Origin: Oceanicola sp. S124
GTDB taxonomy: Bacteria; Pseudomonadota; Alphaproteobacteria; Rhodobacterales; Rhodobacteraceae
Direction: 5' to 3'
Assembly: GCF_000220565.1 (NCBI RefSeq)
Contig: NZ_AFPM01000048.1
Location: 1-48,567 of the forward strand
Length of the DNA: 48,567 bases
A program made the translations under genes and the position numbers. Below the pieces are notes generated by a model. The model did not search any database. It was not told the origin of the DNA and saw nothing but the letters and a program-made list of their open reading frames with translations. Positions 1-6,855 of this stretch are shown in pieces; position 1 is the first letter of the stretch; each line of letters begins with the position of its first letter.

Positions 1-506
1 TTGCGCAAGCGGCGGGTGGTGTCGGCCGCATGTCGCGAGCGAGACGCCCCAAGTCCGAACGGCAAGCGGCTGCCGGTCTCAGGTCGCTTCAGCACCGTCA
101 GGGTCAGCGTCTTGTCGCGCAAACCCGCGCGGCCGAGATGCGCGTGCCATCGTTCGTCGACGGCAGCCGCAAACCCTTCGCCCGGAACGGGCGGCAGGGT
201 CACATCGACCGCTTTCGACACCTTGTGCAGGTAGAAGGAGAACTCGGTCCCCACCTGCGCGACGATGCCCGCAAGCAGCGCACCGATCCGGTCGAGATGG
301 GCGTCCTCGCTCGTGGTGCTGTTCACCCCTTCGAGGCGGATGCACTGCATCAGTTCGTTGCCGCGTGTCCGGATCGTTCGGTCGTTCACGAGGCTCACAT
401 AAGGCAGCATCATTGAGAGCCGCTTCTCGCCCTTGACCCATGCCGGCAGCGCGGTCAGCGGATCGATGGCGTTCTCAACCTCATCGGCAAGTCCATCACG
501 GGGCAT
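1..506 (-). CDS. virB4: VirB4 conjugation ATPase, N-terminal part (runs off the window)
   Basis: The frame is open from an ATG at 506 to the window edge and gives 168 residues beginning MPRDGLADEVENAIDPL. It follows virB2 and virB3 in the standard order, and its start overlaps the last 11 bases of virB3, which suggests translational coupling. The segment LPYVSLVNDRTIRTRG fits the conserved N-terminal domain of the VirB4/TrbE/CagE family. VirB4 is the inner-membrane-associated ATPase that energises pilus assembly and substrate transfer in type IV secretion. The Walker motifs lie beyond the edge, so catalytic competence cannot be judged. The family assignment rests mainly on gene order plus this N-terminal similarity. 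Confidence 0.85.
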   Translation of the reverse strand, partial: MPRDGLADEVENAIDPLTALPAWVKGEKRLSMMLPYVSLVNDRTIRTRGNELMQCIRLEGVNSTTSEDAHLDRIGALLAGIVAQVGTEFSFYLHKVSKAVDVTLPPVPGEGFAAAVDERWHAHLGRAGLRDKTLTLTVLKRPETGSRLPFGLGASRSRHAADTTRRLR

Positions 507-774
507 AGCTGTCGCCTCCGTGCAGCTTGCGGTTCGTGGTCGGCGGGGTTTCCTGCAGGGTGATCACCAGGACATCGAGGAAGTTCGGATCCCAGTCCGC
601 GGCCTTCCAGAGCGCCGGCCAGGCCAGCCCCGCGAACACAGCCACCACCCAGCTCTGCACCCAGAGGAACAGAAGCGTCGAGCCGAAGAGCCAGACCATG
701 GCGTACATGATCGGCAAGCCCATCAGCTTGGGTGGCCTGAGAAGACCGATGAACACGTGGGACTGGTCAGCCAT
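496..774 (-). CDS. virB3: VirB3 type IV secretion inner-membrane protein
   Basis: A 92-residue protein, the usual size for VirB3. It opens with a short hydrophilic stretch containing FIGLLRPPKLMGLPIMYAM, a pattern typical of the family, and has one long or two closely spaced membrane segments at about residues 16-55. VirB3 is a small inner-membrane component that works with VirB4 in pilus biogenesis. It sits 9 bases downstream of virB2 and overlaps virB4, so the three form one transcription unit read leftwards. No defect is visible. Confidence 0.9.
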   Translation of the reverse strand: MADQSHVFIGLLRPPKLMGLPIMYAMVWLFGSTLLFLWVQSWVVAVFAGLAWPALWKAADWDPNFLDVLVITLQETPPTTNRKLHGGDSYAP

Positions 775-783
775 GGATGGAGC

Positions 784-1074
784 TCAGGTTGTCCAGATGG
801 CGGCGACGATGGTGGGTGCTGCGGCGATGCCGGCGATTGCAACCACGACCCAGAGCGCCTGACGAAAGTCGAGGATGCCAAAGAGCCAGGAAAGGAACAC
901 CCCGATCAGTGCGAGCGTGCCAATCACGATCCCCAAGGGACCGGTGATCGCATCGACAATTCCTTGAAGCAGGGTCTGTACCGGCGAGAGGTCGATGCTC
1001 TGTGCAAGCGCTGGACCCGCCAGCATGATAAGGGCCATCGCGCTGAGCGCGACGATCGAAGGTCTCGATGTCAT
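784..1074 (-). CDS. virB2: VirB2 major pilin precursor
   Basis: A 96-residue precursor with a signal peptide ending near residue 24 (AGPALA) and two hydrophobic segments at about 40-64 and 70-92, separated by a short polar loop (FGILDFRQ). This is the layout of VirB2/TrbC pilins, which are processed and packed into the conjugative pilus. The start overlaps the stop of the upstream transglycosylase gene by 4 bases (ATGA), and a GAGGAGAT ribosome site lies just before it, inside the upstream gene. Length and topology agree with the family. Confidence 0.9.
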   Translation of the reverse strand: MTSRPSIVALSAMALIMLAGPALAQSIDLSPVQTLLQGIVDAITGPLGIVIGTLALIGVFLSWLFGILDFRQALWVVVAIAGIAAAPTIVAAIWTT

Positions 1075-1754
1075 GAAAGATCTCCTCTGAGCCGCTCAAA
1101 CACGGCGGTCACACGGGCCACATGCCCTTGGGTTTCGCGGAAAGGGGGAATGCCGCCGTGGCGCGTGACCGCCTCCGGACCAGCGTTGTAGGCCGCAAGG
1201 GCCAGAGAGCCTTCGCCGAACTGGTCGAGCATCATCAGCAAGTAGCGGGCTGATCCGTCGAGGTTCTGCGCAATGTCATGTGGGTCCACGCCGAGGTCGC
1301 GGGCGGTATCCGGCATAAGCTGGCCAAGGCCTATGGCACCGACAGGGCTACGTGCAGCCGGATTGTATGCGCTCTCGACTTCGATATTGGCCCGGTAAAG
1401 GAGCGCCCAATCAGTGACTGAAAGCCCTGCGCGACGCAGCGCACCATGCCCGGCATACCGCAGAGCCGTGGTCTCGATCGCATGGAGGATTTCTGGGGTG
1501 GCGCGGGCGGCGGATCGAGCCGGGATCGCTGTCTCGCTCGTTGCGTCAGGAACGCGAGGTTCTGCGAAGAGAAAAAGGCGCCCGTTTGCCTCTTGAGAAG
1601 TGGAAATCAATTGGCCGTCTGGGCCAACCGAAAAGATGAAACCGTCGGCCAGGGCCGGGGGCGCGGAACAAACGCCTGTACCCAAAGCAACGACGAGCGC
1701 AGTCGCGCGGTCAGCTGCCTTTGACCGGAGGCGCGGCGTGGCGCTCGCGGCCAC
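1071..1754 (-). CDS. VirB1-like lytic transglycosylase
   Basis: A secreted SLT-fold muramidase, first gene of the virB2-3-4 block, that would open the peptidoglycan for pilus assembly. The catalytic region shows IEVESAYNP (the ES motif with the presumed acid Glu), GAIGLGQLMP and LALAAYNAGPEAV, all hallmarks of family 1 transglycosylases. The start is uncertain. No ATG precedes the mature protein in frame; a GTG at 1754 (227 aa) gives a signal peptide ending in PPALA, and a TTG at 1763 is the alternative. Both overlap the end of the upstream gene in another frame by about 40-55 bases. The frame remains open further upstream, but that stretch is antisense-like filler. Confidence 0.85.
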   Translation of the reverse strand: MAASATPRLRSKAADRATALVVALGTGVCSAPPALADGFIFSVGPDGQLISTSQEANGRLFLFAEPRVPDATSETAIPARSAARATPEILHAIETTALRYAGHGALRRAGLSVTDWALLYRANIEVESAYNPAARSPVGAIGLGQLMPDTARDLGVDPHDIAQNLDGSARYLLMMLDQFGEGSLALAAYNAGPEAVTRHGGIPPFRETQGHVARVTAVFERLRGDLS

Positions 1755-2037
1755 CTTCTTCAAGTGGGATGCTAGCGGTCGTACAGCCCATGTCGGCCAG
1801 GAAACTGACAAGGCCAACGATGGTTTTGAAGTCGCGGAGCTTGAGGACGCTTCGGCTGGTGACGAGCATCTTATCGTCACGCCCATCAGTGGCGACGGCG
1901 CGGATGACCCACGAGCCGTACCAGCTGTTATGGCGCTTCTCTGCTCTCTCCTTGCAGACCACCTCAATGAGGTAGCCCTCGGCGAGCAAGCCGCGCAGTC
2001 CGTCTTCTGTAACCACATTCGGGGCTTCTTCTATCAT
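1711..2037 (-). CDS. Hypothetical protein heading the virB operon
   Basis: A 108-residue protein of unknown function. The ATG at 2037 is preceded by a good AAGGGAAGG ribosome site, so it is preferred to the in-frame extension to 2112. No signal peptide or membrane segment is visible. The N-terminal half contains GYLIEVVCKERAEKR and GSWVIRAV, suggesting a small alpha/beta domain; the C-terminus is basic. It overlaps the transglycosylase gene and is probably the first cistron of the secretion operon, downstream of the promoter-like block at 2103-2133. Small genes of unknown role are common at this position in alphaproteobacterial virB clusters. Confidence 0.7.
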   Translation of the reverse strand: MIEEAPNVVTEDGLRGLLAEGYLIEVVCKERAEKRHNSWYGSWVIRAVATDGRDDKMLVTSRSVLKLRDFKTIVGLVSFLADMGCTTASIPLEEGGRERHAAPPVKGS

Positions 2038-2102
2038 GGCCTTCCCTTGGGTCCTTGTTCTGCCTGGGTGCAGTATCAGGCCCACGGGGTCGCAACACCG
2101 TG

Positions 2103-2133
2103 AGCGATACAAAACAACATTAATGATAGCAAG
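2103..2133 (-). promoter_or_regulatory. Promoter-like block, copy A, in front of the virB operon
   Basis: Read leftwards this 31-base block holds TTGCTA, 17 bases, then TATCGC, a plausible -35/-10 pair. It matches the block at 3499-3529 at 30 of 31 positions in the opposite orientation, and the match stops at the block ends. It lies 66 bases before the first virB-operon gene. A promoter or shared operator is the simplest reading. Confidence 0.6.
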
Positions 2134-2231
2134 ACAATAATAGCGTGTTGACGAAGTTCGCCTTGCTCCGATAACGGTGATAGCCGACAGAATGATAATC
2201 TTAAAGGCGGCAAAGGAGTTTTGCCCTGCGC

Positions 2232-2510
2232 TTGTTTATTGCGCCCAACGCACCGTTGCTGTTCGCGTTCCTGCTTGGAAGCATGCCGGTAGCCGCAGCG
2301 GCGGACTGCGTGCCTCCCGAACGACCGTTCTTGCCTCAGTCGCAAGACGACATTCGAGAATATGCCGATCTGCTGCGTTCCGATTTCGAGGGCTACATCG
2401 CTGACATCCAGGAATACTTCCGCTGTCTTGATGCCGAGCGCCAACGCGCGTTTCAGGAGGCGCGCGAGGTCAGTGAGGACTATGGAAGACTGGTCGAGCT
2501 ATTGGATTGA
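2232..2510 (+). CDS. Small secreted hypothetical protein near the virB operon
   Basis: A 92-residue protein with a TTG start at 2232, preceded by AAAGGAG at 2212-2218. The spacing is long (13 bases); a CTG at 2226 is an alternative. The first 24 residues form a signal peptide (LLFAFLLGSMPVAAAA), so the mature protein of about 68 residues is periplasmic. It is acidic and helical, with two Cys (residues about 26 and 65) that could form a disulfide. It faces away from the virB operon. No family is recognised; small secreted helical proteins often accompany VirB systems, so a role in conjugation is possible but unproven. Confidence 0.65.
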   Translation: MFIAPNAPLLFAFLLGSMPVAAAADCVPPERPFLPQSQDDIREYADLLRSDFEGYIADIQEYFRCLDAERQRAFQEAREVSEDYGRLVELLD

Positions 2511-2523
2511 GGAAACGCATGGC

Positions 2524-2844
2524 TTAGCCGCCGTCGAGATCCTCGTAGTAGACGAGCGCGGGCATGTTGCGGCGCTGGTGCACGATGCGCAGGATGACTG
2601 CCGCACCATCCGTCGCATCGAGCCGCTTGTAGAATATCACGTGACGCTGGCAGTTGACGGACCGCATCCCCGGGACAAAGAGACTCCTGTCCCGGCCCGC
2701 GTCGGGATCGCCAGTGATCCGCTCGAAGGCGGTGACCAACTGACGGTAATAGGCGAGCCATTGGTCCCTGCCCCAAGTTTCGACGGTGTAGGCACGGATC
2801 TCTTCAAGGTCGGCTCTGGCCCGACCGGAAAGTCGAATGGTCAT
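2524..2844 (-). CDS. parE: ParE/RelE-superfamily toxin
   Basis: A 106-residue protein with the ParE fold signature: an N-terminal helix RARADLEEIRAYTVETWG, then ITGDPDAGR, then the C-terminal strands HVIFYKR and ILRIVHQRRNM. ParE toxins poison DNA gyrase; related RelE toxins cleave mRNA. The 5-base gap to the upstream antitoxin gene gives a classic operon. It lies between two conjugation-related genes and probably stabilises the plasmid. Length and motifs look intact. Confidence 0.92.
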   Translation of the reverse strand: MTIRLSGRARADLEEIRAYTVETWGRDQWLAYYRQLVTAFERITGDPDAGRDRSLFVPGMRSVNCQRHVIFYKRLDATDGAAVILRIVHQRRNMPALVYYEDLDGG

Positions 2845-2849
2845 GCGGG

Positions 2850-3092
2850 TCAGCGATCAAACGCATCCGGTTCGAAGGCTTGAGCATCGAACTCGGCGAA
2901 ATCCCCATTTTCGGCCAAGGTGGCTGTCTCCTCTAGGTCGGCCTTGAGGGCATAGAATTGCCGGGCGCCATCCTTCTCCATCAGCATCCTTACGCCGGCG
3001 CGCACGACTTCGCTCAGATTGGCGTAGGCGCCGGACTCGATCTGCGCCTGCACATATTTCTGCATCGGTTCGGTCAGGTGGACGTTTGGCAT
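2850..3092 (-). CDS. parD: ParD-family ribbon-helix-helix antitoxin
   Basis: An 80-residue antitoxin. The N-terminal ribbon-helix-helix is seen in NVHLTEPMQKYVQAQIESG followed by YANLSEVVRAGVRML, the standard ParD DNA-binding pattern. The acidic C-terminus (about 50-80) would wrap the toxin. It is translated ahead of the toxin, as usual, and should repress the shared promoter just upstream. Confidence 0.93.
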   Translation of the reverse strand: MPNVHLTEPMQKYVQAQIESGAYANLSEVVRAGVRMLMEKDGARQFYALKADLEETATLAENGDFAEFDAQAFEPDAFDR

Positions 3093-3114
3093 CAGACTCT
3101 CCTATCTATGCTCG

Positions 3115-3144
3115 ATCATATCAGATACTGACATAAATCTTCAA
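3115..3144 (-). promoter_or_regulatory. Probable parDE promoter
   Basis: On the minus strand, TTGAAG (3144-3139), an 18-base spacer and TATGAT (3120-3115) form a near-consensus sigma-70 promoter 23 bases ahead of the antitoxin start. Imperfect inverted repeats (TATCT and AGATA) overlap the -10 region and could bind the antitoxin. Confidence 0.6.
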
Positions 3145-3498
3145 GCTGATGTTCGATCCCAACATAGGCTCGTTGCTCCATACCGTCCTTCTGCGCCCGG
3201 ATTCCAGCCGGGGAGCCAGGCGAGACAGTTTTCCGATACTGCCCTTCCCGAGACCATGAGCGCTGCGACACGCCGTTTGACGGGCTCATGCGGTCTGTTC
3301 TTCCGTGACCGCTTTCTTGGCCGCATTGAAATGCTATATTTGTATTTTTTTTACAGATATTTGAGTGAAAGTTAACATGAAAGAGGTCCGCAATTTTGGC
3401 CACTTTCAAGACGCCGAAGCAGCCAGAACCGACGTCAGTTCTTGGAAGCCATCAAGCTAGACAAGCGAACAATCGCACGCAACCATCAATCAAATCTC
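3145..3498 (+). other. Intergenic stretch without a convincing gene
   Basis: About 350 bases between the parDE promoter and promoter block B. It includes an AT-rich run near 3330-3370. A minus-strand open frame (3116-3409) has no ribosome site, no recognisable motif and runs into the parDE promoter, so I do not call it. The sequence may be a remnant of an earlier gene. Confidence 0.5.
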
Positions 3499-3529
3499 CT
3501 TGCTATCATTAATGTTGTTTCGTATCGCT
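3499..3529 (+). promoter_or_regulatory. Promoter-like block, copy B, in front of the TrbM/KikA-like gene
   Basis: This is the inverted second copy of the 31-base block at 2103-2133, with one mismatch. It carries TTGCTA, 17 bases and TATCGC, and lies 26 bases before the ATG at 3556. A second possible pair, TTGTTT and TTATAG (3536-3541), lies slightly downstream with a short 15-base spacer. Confidence 0.6.
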
Positions 3530-3555
3530 GCACCATTATAGATGGAGTCGGCATC

Positions 3556-4209
3556 ATGAAGCACGTGATCCACGGCGTGGCAACAGCCACGGCACTAAGC
3601 ATATCCGGACTAATGGCCTCGTCCGGTCCGGCTCAGGCCTATCAGGTGGACTGTGCAATCCTCCTCTGCCTTGCGGGAGGCTGGCCTGCCTCCGCGCCCT
3701 GCGCACATGCTAGAGCGGTCTTCATTCGGCGGATTACGCCATGGCCGATCGAGCCGCCTTTGCAAATCTGGCGGTGTCCGATGGGTGTGTCGTTCAACGA
3801 TCCCAACCCGATGTCGCCCATGGAACGCCTTTATGACATCACGTTCCGCGATCCGCCCGAACCGCAGGAATCGACTCCGATCCCCCTTGTTCACATCCAA
3901 GCAGATGAGCAAGCCGACATCGACATCTCAGGCGACGCCTTTGATTTCGTGCGCAGCATTCGCGTTTATCACATCCAGTACCGCCAGCATGAAAACCAAG
4001 ATGGCGACTGTAATCGTAGCGACTCCACGCGGTTGGGGTCCTACGGCGTGCAGGGCGACTACCGATGGACAAGGTCCACCGTAGGCCAGGTGCCGGCCGC
4101 ATCCGGCCTGAGCATCCCGAATGGATGCGGGAGCTACTTCTACCGTTCCGTCTTCGTCGACTGGCACGATCACGCCGGTAACTATGGCTCTGAAGAGGTT
4201 CGCTACTGA
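3556..4209 (+). CDS. Secreted TrbM/KikA-like conjugation protein
   Basis: A 217-residue protein. The ATG at 3556, with GGAG eight bases upstream, begins a clear signal peptide ending in GPAQA; the longer frame to 3442 would bury it and cross the promoter block. Directly after cleavage come VDCAILLCLAGGWP, APCAHA and RITPWPIEPPLQIWRCPMG. This Cys-rich pattern (C-x4-C, LAGG, then RIT and PP) resembles the TrbM/KikA/MpfK family of periplasmic conjugation proteins. The rest of the protein (about 90-217) is longer than that family and not recognised. It shares a promoter-like block with the virB operon, which supports a transfer role. The family call is by pattern only. Confidence 0.65.
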   Translation: MKHVIHGVATATALSISGLMASSGPAQAYQVDCAILLCLAGGWPASAPCAHARAVFIRRITPWPIEPPLQIWRCPMGVSFNDPNPMSPMERLYDITFRDPPEPQESTPIPLVHIQADEQADIDISGDAFDFVRSIRVYHIQYRQHENQDGDCNRSDSTRLGSYGVQGDYRWTRSTVGQVPAASGLSIPNGCGSYFYRSVFVDWHDHAGNYGSEEVRY

Positions 4210-4217
4210 CAAAATCT

Positions 4218-4238
4218 GCGCGCGGTTTTGCCGCGCGC
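4218..4238 (+). terminator. Hairpin after the TrbM/KikA-like gene
   Basis: GCGCGCGG (4218-4225) and CCGCGCGC (4231-4238) form a perfect 8-bp GC stem with a 5-base loop, starting 9 bases after the stop codon. There is no T-run, so it may be a weak terminator or an mRNA 3' end stabiliser. Confidence 0.5.
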
Positions 4239-4370
4239 GTCATCTCAACCCCGCACGGGAGGCTGTGCAAAACCCCTGAAAAGGAGACGACGCCAGACCG
4301 TGAAGCCTGACGCCGTGCTAGAAAACTCCGTGAACAAGAGTTTCCTAGCGCACCGCTAAAACACCTGCAA

Positions 4371-4391
4371 CCAGCAAAGTTGTTTTGCTGG
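4371..4391 (+). other. Hairpin in the leader of the HTH gene
   Basis: CCAGCAAA and TTTGCTGG form an 8-bp stem with a 5-base loop, 55 bases before the ATG at 4446. A second, bulged hairpin (GAAAACTC with GAGTTTC) lies at about 4321-4345. The 236-base stretch 4210-4445 holds no gene; these hairpins may terminate or attenuate transcription. Confidence 0.4.
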
Positions 4392-4445
4392 CAAGAATGT
4401 TGTTGTCTCACGACATGGCGTCGGATCTCCAAGGAGACCTCGACC

Positions 4446-4751
4446 ATGGAACCTACGACCGGCTTGATCCTGCGACGGATTACGCAGACAAATCTCTCTG
4501 TTGCAGCGCACAAGCTTGCCACCCTCATCCTCGACGCCATCGCCTGGAAGGATGGCTACAACGGTTTGTCGCGCGGAACGGCAGCCTTCACCCTCTCGGC
4601 CCTGGCGGAGAAGATGGGTGTCTCACGGCAGTATCTTGCGGTTCTTCTGAACGAACTTGAGGCTTCGGAGTTGCAGCTCGAGAGGGCGAAGCCGAATGGC
4701 AAGTTCGTCGCCCTGGATCTTTCGGTTTTCCGCTTTCGACGAGGAGAGTGA
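4446..4751 (+). CDS. Small helix-turn-helix protein
   Basis: A 101-residue protein. The ATG at 4446 has AAGGAGA eleven bases upstream. Residues about 48-75 (FTLSALAEKMGVSRQYLAVLL) form a standard helix-turn-helix, followed by a short wing-like segment (PNGKFVALDL). It is probably DNA-binding, perhaps in plasmid copy control or regulation of the neighbouring transfer genes. It ends at a TGA that overlaps an open frame continuing as the next gene; the two may be one protein split by a frameshift (see findings). Confidence 0.65.
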   Translation: MEPTTGLILRRITQTNLSVAAHKLATLILDAIAWKDGYNGLSRGTAAFTLSALAEKMGVSRQYLAVLLNELEASELQLERAKPNGKFVALDLSVFRFRRGE

Positions 4752-4764
4752 AACCTATGATCTC

Positions 4765-5289
4765 GTGTCAGGTGAAGGCGACACATCACTATCTAGAGAT
4801 AATAATAACAAAACTATCTTCTCAGGGCTGATCGATATCACCACGAGTTCGAACGTTTTTCAGACAAGTTGGGCGGAGCTCATCAAAGCAGCGAAGGCCA
4901 CGTTGCCCTGCTGGAACATCGACACCCAGGTCATCTGGGATCGCTTCCTCGCCTTCAACCGGTCCCGAGGCAACGGCAGGGTGCCGGCCGGCTTCCTGCT
5001 TGGCTTCATGCGCCGATGGCGAAATTCGTGGGGAACTCCAACTCGTCCCGCGGTCAAGCCGTCCGCGAGACCAATAACGGATCCCAAAGAGCGCGAATTG
5101 CTGAGACAGATGCAAGCCGCACCAACTGCGAACCGCCAGTTCCACGCGTCCGACTTGTGTCGCTTGATCGGACACTCTGCCTACGAAGCGCGGGTACTCG
5201 ATGTGATCCGCAAGTTTGGGTGCCAGAGGTTTTCAGCAACCTTGGCGGTGCACGGACGAGCGGTGCTGGAAGGGGAGATATCCCGGTAG
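4765..5289 (+). CDS. Hypothetical protein, possibly the C-terminal part of a split HTH protein
   Basis: About 174 residues if the GTG at 4765 is the start. The frame is open further upstream, where it only overlaps the HTH gene in another register. GAGGAGAG at 4741-4748 is 16 bases away, so the start is not well supported. Residues about 30-90 contain SWAELIKAAKATLPCW, VIWDRFLAFNRSRGN and VPAGFLLGFMRRW, a layout vaguely like the C-terminal domain of RepC-type replication proteins, but not enough for a call. A second basic helical segment lies at about 115-170. No membrane segment is seen. Function unknown. Confidence 0.5.
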   Translation: MSGEGDTSLSRDNNNKTIFSGLIDITTSSNVFQTSWAELIKAAKATLPCWNIDTQVIWDRFLAFNRSRGNGRVPAGFLLGFMRRWRNSWGTPTRPAVKPSARPITDPKERELLRQMQAAPTANRQFHASDLCRLIGHSAYEARVLDVIRKFGCQRFSATLAVHGRAVLEGEISR

Positions 5290-5555
5290 CTTCGCTTGCT
5301 CGGACTTGGAGTCCATGAAAGCCCCGCTACAGATGTCAAGTTCCGATAGTGAAGTTTATGTTAAATTTCGAAGAATTCAGCGCGTAGGGACTTATTATGC
5401 AGCCTAAAGTCGACATCAAACTGCATCGGATTGTTTCATCCGAGCAGACAAATGTTGCTGACTACATTTAGATCGTTCCGATCCTCCATTAATCGTGAAG
5501 CATCTGATGTGATGTCAATTTCCAGGCCAGAGTCCTTTTCTTGCAGAATCGCTGG
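5290..5555 (+). other. Intergenic region between the transfer block and the metal island
   Basis: No gene is supported. A small hairpin (TCGGAT and ATCCGA, near 5427-5445) is present without a T-run. The stretch is richer in A and T than its surroundings and may mark the boundary of the metal island. Confidence 0.4.
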
Positions 5556-5918
5556 CTACCCGTCACGCGCCCTCGCAATTGCGGACTCGGTATCGCTGGA
5601 TTCGAACCACTGCATCTCGGAGCGGGTCAGTAGGTTGACCACCCGTGCGCCCCATTCCATCCATCTGCGTTCTCCGACAACAGCAATGCGACCGAAATCG
5701 TTCGCGTGGGCGGTGTCGATCTTCAGATCTTCCAGCATCGCCGAAGGCTCTTCGTAGCCATCGAATCTTGTAAGGTCGAGAACCAGACCCGGATTATCGG
5801 TTGTTCCAAGACGCTCATGAAGCAGCGCGTGCATTTGCTTGAATTCTGTCTCCGTCAACTTGCCTTCGCAGACGAGCCCGATGACATCATCACGCTCGGT
5901 CAGCGTTTCCTTGAACAT
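5556..5918 (-). CDS. SpoIIAA-like (STAS-fold) protein
   Basis: A 120-residue protein starting at the ATG at 5918, which has AGGAGA seven bases upstream; the extension to 5936 lacks one. It matches the SpoIIAA-like/DUF3478 pattern: an N-terminal strand ERDDVIGLVCEGKLTETEF, then GLVLDLTRFDGYEEPSAMLEDL, then RIAVVGERRWMEWG. Such proteins have an anti-sigma-antagonist fold and occur beside transporters and stress genes; their biochemical role is not established. It overlaps the end of the CDF gene by 29 bases, so it is probably the last gene of that operon. Confidence 0.75.
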   Translation of the reverse strand: MFKETLTERDDVIGLVCEGKLTETEFKQMHALLHERLGTTDNPGLVLDLTRFDGYEEPSAMLEDLKIDTAHANDFGRIAVVGERRWMEWGARVVNLLTRSEMQWFESSDTESAIARARDG

Positions 5919-6855
5919 TGGTCTTCTCCTTTTCACTTGCGTTGCCGTGACCGTAGAGATCGGCGTTCTGATGAGCGCGATCCTCGTGCTCGAATTCGAG
6001 GCTGGAATGGCTGATGCCGAATTCTTCCTTCAGCCGCTCCTTGATCGCGCTCTTGATCTCTTCGATCTTCGACCATCCCTCGGCTGCCACGACGACATGA
6101 CAGTCGAGCGCAGCCTCGTGCTCTTGCATTTGCCAGAGATGGACGTGGTGGACGTCGGCGACGCCTTCGACTTTCCGCATCGCTTCGACGACGGCCTCGT
6201 TGTCGATGTCCGGCGGGCTCCCGAGCATCAGGGTTCGGATTGGGCCGCCTATTTCAGTGAAAGACAGATACAGGATGTAGGTCGCGATGCCGATGGTGAT
6301 GGCAGGATCGACCCAACGCATGTCGTAAAGGATGATCAGCGACCCAGCGACGATAACCGCGACCGAAGCAAGCGCATCCGAAAGGTTGTGGAGAAAAAGC
6401 GCACGGATGTTCACGCTCCCCTTCTGCATCGAATAGGTCAGCATTGCGGTCAGCGTGTCGACCACAAGCGCGATTCCACCGAGAATGACGACGGTCCACC
6501 CCATGACTTCGGGTGGATCAATCATGCGCATGCCACCTTCGTAGATCAGATAGAAGCCGATCACGATGAGGGTGGTGTAGTTGATCAGGGCCGCGACGAT
6601 TTCGACCCGGCCATAGCCGAAGGTCATGCGCTCATCGGCCGGGCGGCGCGCGATCTTGCGTGCGGCAAAGGCAATGACAAGCGAGGCCATATCGGAAAAG
6701 TTGTGCAGCGCATCGGCGATCAGTGCCAGGCTGCCCGACAATATGCCCCCGACGATTTGCGCAACGGTAAGAAGCCCGTTCGCCCAGATCGCGATGGCAA
6801 CCCGCCGATCGCCAGAATCCGGATCGATATGCGCGTGCCCGTGGTCATGTGGCAT
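5890..6855 (-). CDS. CDF-family metal cation efflux transporter
   Basis: A 321-residue cation diffusion facilitator. The ATG at 6855 has GAGGAGC nearby and opens with a His-rich tail (MPHDHGHAHID). Six membrane segments span about 20-210. The paired metal-site motifs are DALHNFSDM in TM2 and HNLSDAL in TM5. The cytoplasmic C-terminal domain (about 215-300) includes VHHVHLWQM, which shapes the dimer metal site. CDF proteins export Zn, Cd, Co or Fe in exchange for protons. It overlaps the upstream transglutaminase gene by 11 bases and lies in a MerR-type operon, so Zn/Cd export is most likely. Confidence 0.9.
   Translation of the reverse strand: MPHDHGHAHIDPDSGDRRVAIAIWANGLLTVAQIVGGILSGSLALIADALHNFSDMASLVIAFAARKIARRPADERMTFGYGRVEIVAALINYTTLIVIGFYLIYEGGMRMIDPPEVMGWTVVILGGIALVVDTLTAMLTYSMQKGSVNIRALFLHNLSDALASVAVIVAGSLIILYDMRWVDPAITIGIATYILYLSFTEIGGPIRTLMLGSPPDIDNEAVVEAMRKVEGVADVHHVHLWQMQEHEAALDCHVVVAAEGWSKIEEIKSAIKERLKEEFGISHSSLEFEHEDRAHQNADLYGHGNASEKEKTNVQGNADRA

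Noticed and set aside
433-1191. Long plus-strand open frame across virB2 and virB3
   Set aside because: It is antisense to a clear virB2-virB3 pair and matches nothing; a chance result of high GC.
3116-3409. Minus-strand frame upstream of parD
   Set aside because: It overlaps the parDE promoter, has no ribosome site and no recognisable content.
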